DNA from: Longimicrobiales bacterium
GTDB taxonomy: Bacteria; Gemmatimonadota; Gemmatimonadetes; Longimicrobiales; Gaopeijiaceae
DNA: 64,000 nucleotides
Assembly (NCBI GenBank): GCA_951828585.1
Contig: OX639991.1
Coordinates: 2,822,576 to 2,886,575, forward strand
Direction: 5' to 3'
The number at the start of each line of letters is the position of its first letter. Within the stretch, counting starts at the first letter, position 1. Position numbers and translations under genes: made by a program. Under the pieces are notes generated by a model. The model searched no databases. It had not been told where the DNA came from and saw nothing but the letters and a program-made list of their open reading frames with translations. Below, in pieces: positions 1 through 7,464 of this stretch.

Positions 1-102
1 GACCTGTCGCTACGCCTGCTGCGCCACTACGCCTCGTCGGTGAGCCACCGGCAATACCATGCGATCGACCTGCTGACCGTGCGGGTCAAGGGGTCAAGGT
101 AG
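1..102 (+). CDS. C-terminal end of a permease-linked ATPase-like domain (partial)
   Basis: The window opens inside a gene read in frame 1 and ending at a TAG at 100-102, leaving 33 residues. They match the last part of the permease encoded at 43266-45020: SLRLLRHYASSV here against SLRLLSHLATSV there, followed by an equivalent (R/K)-Y-H and D-(I/L)-x-(S/T)-VRV pattern. It is therefore probably the tail of a second NCS2-type permease or of a free copy of its cytosolic domain. The rest lies upstream of the window, so the membrane part cannot be confirmed. A second copy of the same domain follows at 157. Confidence 0.5.
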   Translation, partial: DLSLRLLRHYASSVSHRQYHAIDLLTVRVKGSR

Positions 103-156
103 GGGACGCGGTTCGTAGGCCTGGGTAAGTGGCTGTCGCGGCGCGGGAACGTCGAG

Positions 157-569
157 ATGTCGCTTGATGCGGGGGTGCAGCGGGTTCTCGAGGAGTTCCT
201 TGAGGAGTTCGCGGCGCGCATGAAGTGGGACGAGGAGGCGACCCGGCGGCTGTGTGCGGTCGGCGAGGAGACCTTGATGAGTCTGGTGGAGCATGAGGGG
301 GACGCCGGTTCGGGTACGCGAAGGCTCCGGGTGGGGGCGCGCAACGATGGGAAGGACACGGTGATCGATTTCCTGGCGGCGCCGAAGGGGACGAATCTGG
401 AGGAGGAGATGGCGGTGGCCCGGGAGGGTGGTGTACCGGCCGATGCGCGGGAGATGTCGCTTCGGTTGCTGGCGCACTATGCGGTCTCGGTGCAGCTCGG
501 CAGTACCGGGCGAATGATCTGGTGACGGTGCAGGTGGAGGAGACTACCCCCCCAACGACCGCGACATGA
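157..569 (+). pseudogene. Free-standing copy of the permease C-terminal ATPase-like domain, frameshifted
   Basis: An ATG at 157 opens about 113 in-frame residues that parallel the cytosolic tail of the permease at 43266-45020. Shared features are an N-terminal helix (VQRVLEEFLEEF), a GEETLMSLVEHE helix resembling the N-box helix of SpoIIAB/RsbW-type kinases, and a SLRLLAHYAVSV segment. The reading frame then leaves homology. If one base is missing between 497 and 498 the frame continues as RQYRANDLVTVQVEE, matching RQYHAIDLLTVRVKG in the fragment at 1-102, and ends at a TGA at 567-569. So it is a tandem domain copy carrying a one-base deletion, or an assembly indel. No nucleotide-binding G-box is obvious, so enzymatic activity is doubtful. 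Confidence 0.6.
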
Positions 570-1914
570 ACTCCACCGCCCTCTGGATCGCCTCCTGAAG
601 CGACAGAAAATCATGCCCGCCCCCCTCGTAAATATACGCCTCGAAGTCCGGCGGCCCCCGCCCCAGCGCCTCCATCACCGCGATCAGCGATTCCGCCTGC
701 GACACCGACACGGTCTGGTCGATGGTGCCGTGGTGCAGCTGAACCGCGGGCAGTCCGGCCGCGTATAGAACCGACGACCGGCGCACCAGCTCCAGCCGCG
801 CTTCGTCACGCGGAACCTCACCCCGGATGAACGGTTGCACGACCGTGGAATCCAGATGAGCGACCCCCGGCAGTCGGCGGGGCAGGCGCAGCGCCGCCTC
901 GCGCACGATCTCCCGCAACCACTCGTCGAAGAAGTCGGTCGGGCCGAAGAAGGCGACCAACCGTTCGATGCGCTCATCCCGCGCCCCCGCGAGCAGCGCG
1001 ACCCCCGCGCCGCGGCTTCCCCCGATGATGCTGTAGACGCCCGGCTTCGCCGCGGGTGTCGTCTCGAAGGCCACGTTCACGAGCGCCATCGCGTCGTCGA
1101 CGTCGTAGTCCCAATGACTGGACATGCCCTCCGAGACCCACGCCAGGCTGTCGTGCCTCAGTGGTTCGCTGCGAAACGACGGTAACACGTACACGAAGCT
1201 GTCGCGCAGTTCGCCCAGCGCGAGACTGACGAACTGCAGGTCGGCCACCGACACGCCCCCGTCGCCTCCATGCAGGAACGTCAGCATGTGCAGGCTCTCT
1301 TCGGATGCTCCCGCGGGCACCACGATCGCGCCGTAGTGGCGGTGGCCGGTTACCACGTGCGAAACGATTCTCAGATTGGCGGGCGCGCCCACCAGCAGAA
1401 TCTCCTCGGAGAGTTCGACCTGCACCCCAGCGACCGAAACATCGCGTCCGGCCCAGTCCGCGCTGATGGCGTCGATCTCCGCCTGGGTGGCCGGCTCGAA
1501 GAGGGTGTCCAGTTCGGCCTCGAGGTCGAGCGCGACCGCCACGACGCTGGCGATGGCCTCGCCTGCCGCGACGTTCAGAGTCTGGTCGCCGGGGTCGGAG
1601 CCGAGGGTCCAGAAGGCGGTGGCGCGGCCATCGTCGCCGGTGGTGGCCGAAGCGGAGTCGACCTGGCCGTGACCCGTACCAGGCGTGAAGCTGATCTCGG
1701 TGCCGGAAAGGGTCCGGCCCGCCTGGTCGAGTACCTGCACGATCACGGAGTCCTCGAGCGGGAGACCCTGAACGGCCCGCTGGCCGTCTCCCGCGATCAC
1801 TTCGATGGTGGTGGGCGCGGGCTCGATGACCACGGGGTCGGGCTCGTCGCAGGTGGTCAGAACGGCGACGGCCAGGAGTGGGGCAAGGACGAAGTGGTGG
1901 CGCGGTGGGTGCAT
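544..1914 (-). CDS. Lipoprotein with Ig-like domain and alpha/beta-hydrolase domain
   Basis: I start at the ATG at 1914, which has AGGAAG about 10 bases upstream and gives a lipoprotein signal ending in LTTC (Cys22). An upstream in-frame ATG would bury the signal peptide. Residues about 32-125 look like a bacterial Ig-like domain (VQVLDQAGRTLSG). The C-terminal half is an S9/esterase-type alpha/beta hydrolase with nucleophile elbow GGSRGAG (Ser300) and plausible acid and base in GTIDQTV (Asp399) and GGGHDF (His434). The product is probably a surface-anchored peptidase or esterase; the substrate cannot be read from sequence. The gene converges with and slightly overlaps the domain fragment ending at 569. 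Confidence 0.75.
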   Translation of the reverse strand: MHPPRHHFVLAPLLAVAVLTTCDEPDPVVIEPAPTTIEVIAGDGQRAVQGLPLEDSVIVQVLDQAGRTLSGTEISFTPGTGHGQVDSASATTGDDGRATAFWTLGSDPGDQTLNVAAGEAIASVVAVALDLEAELDTLFEPATQAEIDAISADWAGRDVSVAGVQVELSEEILLVGAPANLRIVSHVVTGHRHYGAIVVPAGASEESLHMLTFLHGGDGGVSVADLQFVSLALGELRDSFVYVLPSFRSEPLRHDSLAWVSEGMSSHWDYDVDDAMALVNVAFETTPAAKPGVYSIIGGSRGAGVALLAGARDERIERLVAFFGPTDFFDEWLREIVREAALRLPRRLPGVAHLDSTVVQPFIRGEVPRDEARLELVRRSSVLYAAGLPAVQLHHGTIDQTVSVSQAESLIAVMEALGRGPPDFEAYIYEGGGHDFLSLQEAIQRAVEFMSRSLGG

Positions 1915-2019
1915 CGGCAGGTGCTTCCTGTAAGCGGGGTGGTATTCGGAAGCTACGGCGGATCGATTGAGCCGTCGATACCAGCCCCGCCCCCGCCGGG
2001 CCCCCACCGCGAAGTACCC

Positions 2020-2785
2020 TCAGCGAGGCACGATTCTCCGTACCATCCGTCCGTCCGTGTCGACGATCTCCAGCGTCGAGTGTCGTATGTCGCAATCCAG
2101 ACTGATGGTGGCGCCCGGCAGCCCGTCGGGGACCGCATCGGCGTCGGCTTCGCCAAGCTCGTAGTCGTCCGCCAGCGTCGCGTCGACCGTATAGCCCAGG
2201 TCGGCCAGCGACTCGATCGTGATCGCACTGAAGGGATCACTCCGGCCGACCTGCTGGGCAGGAGTCATCAACTCGAGACCGAAGACCGATTCCCGCCAGT
2301 GCGTGTCGGACGATCCGTAGCCCATCGAGTTCTCGACGGCACCTTGGCGCCCGTGTAGTCGGCGCCCCCCCGCCGAGTCGAACGCTTCGATGGCATGCGC
2401 GCCCGCGACCTGGGTGTCGGCGCCGGGAGAGAAGAGCGAGGCGAGGGCCAGGAGACCGGTGTGTTGCCAGATGGATCCGATACCCAGCGAGTGTCCCAAT
2501 TCGTGCAGGACCACATCCACCACATCGGTGTCCGAAAGGTCGTCCATGTCCATCCTGTCCAAATTGATGGCCGCGACCAGCGGTAGGAACGAGAGATCGC
2601 GGACCATGCACACCGTCGTTGCCGCGACGGTGCCGCCCGGGCCATCGATGTCACGCACGGACACCAGCACCAGGAAATCGTCCAGGACTTCAAACTGCGT
2701 TTGGTATAGGAGTCCGCCGCAGCGGATCGACTGGGCCGCGCCTACGTGCACGTCGGGCAGGTCGTTACCACGGACCGGTATCCAC
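2020..2785 (-). pseudogene. Leishmanolysin-like metalloprotease, N-terminus lost
   Basis: The reading frame carries a metzincin zinc motif HELGHSLGIGSIW, a distal DTHWRE histidine and an ELMT Met-turn, followed by SAITIESLADLGYTV, the usual C-terminal signature of bacterial M8-like proteases. Homology starts abruptly near WIPVRGNDLPDV at about 2785, so the signal peptide and N-terminal domain are missing; the first possible start, a GTG at 2751, is not a natural one. Between about 2335 and 2370 a stretch of some 15 residues reads correctly only in another frame (GGADYTGAKVP). This implies an extra G in a run of seven and a compensating missing base. The gene abuts a truncated TonB receptor on the opposite strand. 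Confidence 0.7.
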
Positions 2786-4066
2786 CCTGCACGAAGCCGA
2801 GGAGACGGTCGCGGACGAACGCATGTTCGAGTGGCGCGGCCGCGGGGTTTTCGCCATGAACCGCCTGGACCTCGGCCAGGACCTTTCTCTTACGACCGCC
2901 GTTCGCGTGGACGGACGCTCGGCCTTCGGCGACGATGTGGGTCCGCAGATGTACCCGAAAGCCGCCATGGGCTACAACGTGCCGCCTTCGGTTCTGCCCG
3001 CTCCGATCTCGAACCTCAAGGTGCGTGGCGCCCTCGGCATGGCCGGGAAGCTCCCCCCCAAGGTGAGAGAGTCGGGTCACTTCCGCCCGGGTACAAGATG
3101 GACCCCGAGAACAAACGCGAGCTCGAGACCGGGCTCGATCTCGGGCTCTTGAACGACAGGATCGGAGTCGAGTTCACCTACTACGACGCGCGAGTGCTCA
3201 ACGCACTGTTCCTTGTCTTGAGGCAAAGCCCCGAGGGCTCGATCGGCAGACTCGACAACTGCTGCGAAATCATGAACCGCGGCGTCGAAGCAGTCGTGCG
3301 GGCGTGGCTGATTGACACGCCCGGCTTCCGCTGGAATTCGAGCCTGACGTACGAGTGGAACCGGAACCGGATCACCGACCTGGGTGACACCGCCGCCGAC
3401 GACTCCTTGCCCCTCTACGAACAGAGAGGGGACGGGACCTGGGAGCACGTCGGGTGGCGGCGTGCCGCACAGCTGAACGGCTGGTTTGTAGGCGAATCCC
3501 TTGGGAACGTGTGGCAAAACGGGATCGCGGGGTACGATCGGGATACCAACAGACACATCCGAACCGAACATTACTTCAGACATGGCCCGATTCAGCCCGT
3601 TCACATGGGCTCGATCTTCAACAGCTTCCAGATCGGCGACAACCTGCGAGTGGCGTTCCAGCTGCGGGGCGAGATGGGCGCGATGATGGCAAATGTTGAA
3701 AGGGCCCAGGGTGTGCGTGAGGGCGCCTACGACGAGTATCTCGTGCATCTGGCTTCGGACGGGTCCACGACCTACATGAGCGACTCGGTGGCCGACTACC
3801 ATCGGACGGCTTACCCGATCGATAAGCGCGACCACATCCGGCTGCAGGAGGTGTCGGTGTCGTATACCGTTCCGGAGGGCATCGCAGGGCGTATCGGACT
3901 GAAGCGGACGACCGTCACCCTCTCGGGGTACAATTTGCACTGGTGGGACGACTGCAACTGCAACGACCCGAGCCAGAAGTCTCACGCCAGCGACTTCACA
4001 GCCATGCCGTTCATGGGGCTGCCGCAGCCGAGACGGTTTCTTCTGTCGGTCAGGACGCGGTTCTGA
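2775..4066 (+). pseudogene. SusC/RagA-type TonB-dependent receptor, 3' part only, frameshifted
   Basis: The sequence encodes the C-terminal beta-barrel of a SusC-like outer-membrane receptor. One frame reads STLHEAEETVADER, AVRVDGRSAFGDD and LKVRGALGMAGK up to about 3070. The reading then moves to a second frame at about 3100 (KRELETGLDLGLLNDRIG, then VEFTYYDARVLNALF) and runs to a TGA after RRFLLSVRTRF, a typical barrel terminus. Signal peptide, carboxypeptidase-like domain, plug and the first half of the barrel are missing. The truncation point near 2775 coincides with the truncation of the protease on the other strand, so one deletion probably removed the facing 5' halves of two divergent genes. 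Confidence 0.7.
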
Positions 4067-4166
4067 GATCAGGATGGTGGTGAAGGTGGCTGCCGCGTAG
4101 TACGGGCCGCGGGTGGGAGGTGCTCTCCTGCCCGCGGCCCGGCAGTCAACGGAGTCTTTTGCAAAT

Positions 4167-4205
4167 TGTCAATCACGGTTTACAATATGTCAACCGTAGT
4201 TGACA
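4167..4205. repeat. 39-bp paired-box element, copy a
   Basis: Two 18-bp boxes, 4167-4184 and 4188-4205, start 21 bp apart. Each fits TGTCAA-N6-TTKACA. The inner palindrome GTCAAC-N4-GTTGAC is perfect. The element lies between two convergent genes, 8 bp from the stop of the propeller at 4213, in a sharply AT-rich patch. Five more copies occur at 34920, 39064, 42343, 46214 and 56846. Confidence 0.8.
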
Positions 4206-4212
4206 CTGGTGA

Positions 4213-5493
4213 TCAACTTTCGGGCGCTTCTCCCACTTCGATTCGGAACCGCACCAGCCGCGGCACGCCCAACTCATCCCGCGAGGCCGCCCACACGAGG
4301 TCACCGTCGAACACCGGCGTCGGCCGGCTGGCGTACCCGTCCGGCGGGTCGACGGTTCCGAGATAGGTGCCATCGGCCTCGAAGACATCGTAGCGAAGCT
4401 CCGACCGCCAGCGCACCGGCGAGTCCCCGGGCCGCTCGGGGTCGTAGTTCGGGTTGTCCACGGGCGATGCTTCCGTTTCCAGCGTCACCCAGATCCGTCC
4501 GTTGCGTCCGGCGGTCAGATCTTCGAAGAAGGGCTTGTGGTCGGGGATCGACGGGCCCTGCCAGCGCCAACCCGGAATCTGGGCGCGATATTGTTCGGTG
4601 ATCGCGTCGCGGTAGTAGCTGCTCTCGCCCTCCGGTACCCTCGGCGGCTCCGCGTTCCGCTCGATCCGCAGCACGCCGTCGTCACGGGCCAGGTCGATGC
4701 GGTAGTCGGCCGAGAAGGCGGCGATGAGGTGGCCGCCGGGGGCGACCGCCCAGTGCCCGAACGGCGAGAAGGGGACCGCGAAGCTCATTCCTTCCCATTC
4801 GACCATGGGCTCGCCGTAGTCGCCCCAGGGGACGGGAAGCGTGTCCAGATGCGTCCCGTCCGGCCCGAGCACGATGATCCGATCGGGGTCGCGGCCGTCC
4901 GGGGGAGTCCACCCGCCCGGATCGGTCTGGAAAGTCCGACCGTGGGCGTCGGTGTAGAGCGGCGTGTTCGTATAGGACATGGTTCCGGACGTGCTGTAGG
5001 GCCATTGATCCACATCGTCGGGGCCCGGACCGAAGACCTTGATCTGCTTGATGCCGGCGTCCCGGACCACCAGCCGTCCGTCCGGGAGCAGGGCGATGGC
5101 CTCGGCGCGGGTGAACTCGGTCGGCCCTTCGCCGGGACCTCCGAGCGTCCGGACGTACGTCCCATCGGAGTCGAAGACGCGGACGTGCTGCGCCTGTCCG
5201 TCCAGGACGTACACCGAGCGGTCGTCGTCCACCGCGATCGACGAGATGCTGCCGAAGAGGTATTCCTCCGGTCCCTCCAATTCGCCGATCGACGCTTCGG
5301 GCACCAGGGTCGCCACGCCGCCCCACACGCTCCCCGACAGGGTGCGGACCACGATGGTGTCGCCGATCGTGTCGATGGCGACATCGGCGTTGGTGTCTGA
5401 CGGGTTGGCGTCGCCGCAGGCGGCCACCGTGAGGGTGAGTGCGGAGCCCAGGGTCAGGAAGGCGATTGCCGGGGTGAAGGCGGTACGTGGCAT
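4213..5493 (-). CDS. Six-bladed beta-propeller lipoprotein
   Basis: The 426-residue product starts at the ATG at 5493, preceded by GGGAGGA. A lipoprotein signal ends at AACGD. The body has the repeating blade pattern seen in this family: SSIAVDDDRSVYVLDG, then QHVRVFDSDGTYVRTLGGPG followed by EGPTEF, and later VAPGGHLIAAF and DLTAGRNGRIWVTLE. Proteins of this kind are exported and anchored to the membrane. The ligand or enzymatic role is unknown and I do not assign one. It is probably monocistronic, since the gene downstream of its stop is convergent. Confidence 0.75.
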   Translation of the reverse strand: MPRTAFTPAIAFLTLGSALTLTVAACGDANPSDTNADVAIDTIGDTIVVRTLSGSVWGGVATLVPEASIGELEGPEEYLFGSISSIAVDDDRSVYVLDGQAQHVRVFDSDGTYVRTLGGPGEGPTEFTRAEAIALLPDGRLVVRDAGIKQIKVFGPGPDDVDQWPYSTSGTMSYTNTPLYTDAHGRTFQTDPGGWTPPDGRDPDRIIVLGPDGTHLDTLPVPWGDYGEPMVEWEGMSFAVPFSPFGHWAVAPGGHLIAAFSADYRIDLARDDGVLRIERNAEPPRVPEGESSYYRDAITEQYRAQIPGWRWQGPSIPDHKPFFEDLTAGRNGRIWVTLETEASPVDNPNYDPERPGDSPVRWRSELRYDVFEADGTYLGTVDPPDGYASRPTPVFDGDLVWAASRDELGVPRLVRFRIEVGEAPES

Positions 5494-5626
5494 GGAAAGG
5501 TCCTCCCTCGGGGGATTGGGGCAGACTGAAGCTAAACTACCGGCATATCTTCCTACCGCTGCCTGCTTGCCATCGTTCCCGCGGCGGAAAGCTGCAAAAC
5601 CGCGTGCAGATAGTCGTCCGTTGCCG

Positions 5627-7375
5627 TCAACTCGTCGGCCGTCCCCCGCTGCGCGACACGATCACCTTCCCCGGCACCGCCATCACGATCCGCCCCCCCT
5701 CCACCACGAACTCCCCGTTCACCAGCACGTGATCGATCCCGGTCGAGTGCTGGTGCGGCTGCTCGAAGGTGGCCTGGTCGGTGATCATTTCCAGGTCGAA
5801 GACCACCAGGTCCGCCCAGTATCCTTCGCGGATTTCGCCTCGGTCGGCGAGGCCCATGATGCGCGCCGGCAGCGATGTCTGGGCCCGAATCGCCGACTCT
5901 AGCGAGAGAGCGCCGACGGTCAGCGCGTAATGCCGGATCTTGCGCGGGAAGGTGCCGTAGAAGCGCGGGTGCACGGGCCCGTCGCCCGGCCACGCGATCC
6001 CCCCGTCCGACGCGGTGGCCACCCAGGGCTGTCCCGCGTAGTTCTCCACGTCGTCCTCGGACATCGAGAAGCCCCGGTAGCGCCCGCCGCCCCGGCGATT
6101 GCGGTCACCCTCAAGCTGCAGCGCGATAGCGGTCTCGATCGGGTCCTCCCCGCGCTCGGCCGCGATTTCACCCAGGTTCTTCCCGACGTACTCCTCGTTC
6201 GGGTGCTCGAAGACGACGATCCGGTTCACGCCGCCCCGCCGCCCGATCTCGTGGGTGATGTCGGTCCGGATCAGGGCCGCCGTCTCGGGGTCGCGGAGCC
6301 TCATTTCGAGCATGTCGGCGGGCGGGCGGGCTTCGGCGGCGCTGGCCGCATCCTCGTCATCCGTCGCCCAGCGCGGGATCAGGACGGTGCGGCCGTCGGT
6401 GCCGCTGGTCGGGTACGGATACTGGTCCGCCCACACGCGCACCCCTTCGTCGCGGGCCTGCTGGATCATCTCGATCGCCGACGCGCTCTGACCCCAATAG
6501 CCCACCCCCTTCGCCTTGATGTGCGACGCCACCACGCGCACCCCCGTGCGGCGCCCGATCTCGATGGTCTCGGCGACGGCGTCCTGCAGGGTGGGTGGCG
6601 TCCCCTCGTGCTGACTGGGCAGATACCACATCGGGTCCGCGCCCTCGGCCCGCTCGTGCGAGATGTACACCCCGTCGTACGGGGCGAGTTCGGCGACCAG
6701 CGCGACCACCTCGTCGGTCGTGCTCCAGCGTCCCGGCACGTATTCGAGTCCCGCCGAAATGCCGACCGCGCCCTCCTCCAGCGCCTGTCGCACGAGCGCC
6801 GCCATGCGCGCGGTCTCGTTGGGTGTCGCGGGTCGCCGGAAGTCGTCGCCCATCGCCATGCCGCGCACCGTCCCATGACCCACCATCATCATTACGTTGG
6901 GTCCCACGCCCTGGCGCTCCAGCGTCGCGCGCTGCTCGGCGATGGGCCACGCGGACCGCCCGTCCTGGTTGACGACCACGGTGGTGGCCCCCTGCGACAC
7001 GATATTGGGCGCTGCCTTGCGGTGGGTGGAATCGTTGCGGATGGTTGCTCGGCCGCCGCTGCCCCCGTCGTCGGCGTGCGAATGGATGTCGATGAAGCCG
7101 GGAGAGACGTAGCGGCCCGTCGCGTCGATCACTCTGTCGGCGGTGGCCCCGGCGAGCAGGCCCAGCGCGGCGATGCGCCCGTCGCGTACCCCGATGTCGG
7201 CGCGGAACCAGGGGTTGCCGGTGCCGTCGAAGATTCGGCCGCCGCGGATGAGGAGGTCGTAGTGCTCGGGTTGCTGGGCGGTGAGGGGGGGAGTGGCGGG
7301 AGCGAGGGAAACCAGGAAGAGGGCGAGGGCGAGGAGGCCGTGCGGGAATCGCAGAGACAAGGGGGAGTTGCGCAT
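5627..7375 (-). CDS. Secreted N-acyl-D-amino-acid deacylase family amidohydrolase
   Basis: Starting at the ATG at 7375 gives 582 residues with a signal peptide (LLALALFLVSLAP...TAQQ). The amidohydrolase fold is shown by the N-terminal beta domain (DLLIRGGRIFDGTGNP), the metal ligands GFIDIHSHADD (His98, His100), EYVPGRWSTTDE, YISHERAEG and VVASHIKAKG, and the C-terminal GLADRGEIREGYWADLVVFD, all typical of D-aminoacylases. It would release D-amino acids or related acyl groups outside the cytoplasm; substrate specificity is not decidable here. No clear Shine-Dalgarno sequence precedes the ATG, but the signal peptide supports this start over the long upstream extension. Confidence 0.85.
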   Translation of the reverse strand: MRNSPLSLRFPHGLLALALFLVSLAPATPPLTAQQPEHYDLLIRGGRIFDGTGNPWFRADIGVRDGRIAALGLLAGATADRVIDATGRYVSPGFIDIHSHADDGGSGGRATIRNDSTHRKAAPNIVSQGATTVVVNQDGRSAWPIAEQRATLERQGVGPNVMMMVGHGTVRGMAMGDDFRRPATPNETARMAALVRQALEEGAVGISAGLEYVPGRWSTTDEVVALVAELAPYDGVYISHERAEGADPMWYLPSQHEGTPPTLQDAVAETIEIGRRTGVRVVASHIKAKGVGYWGQSASAIEMIQQARDEGVRVWADQYPYPTSGTDGRTVLIPRWATDDEDAASAAEARPPADMLEMRLRDPETAALIRTDITHEIGRRGGVNRIVVFEHPNEEYVGKNLGEIAAERGEDPIETAIALQLEGDRNRRGGGRYRGFSMSEDDVENYAGQPWVATASDGGIAWPGDGPVHPRFYGTFPRKIRHYALTVGALSLESAIRAQTSLPARIMGLADRGEIREGYWADLVVFDLEMITDQATFEQPHQHSTGIDHVLVNGEFVVEGGRIVMAVPGKVIVSRSGGRPTS

Positions 7376-7464
7376 GGGGGAGGCGGTTGGGTTGGGGGGA
7401 CGGGGGATGGTGATTCTACACGGGGGTGCGGAACGATGCCAACCCGGAGTCCGCCTCTCCACCC

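Noticed and set aside
544..2095. Long frames antisense to the lipoprotein and similar GC-rich antisense frames across the window
   Set aside because: High third-position GC keeps antisense frames open; these products are Arg/Pro/Gly-rich and match no family, whereas the opposite strand encodes clear domains.
4167..4205. Ordinary TyrR operators
   Set aside because: The box resembles the TyrR consensus, but four of six elements are at gene ends, inside a gene or inside a repeat, and no tyrR-like gene is present; operator use at pheA remains only a possibility.
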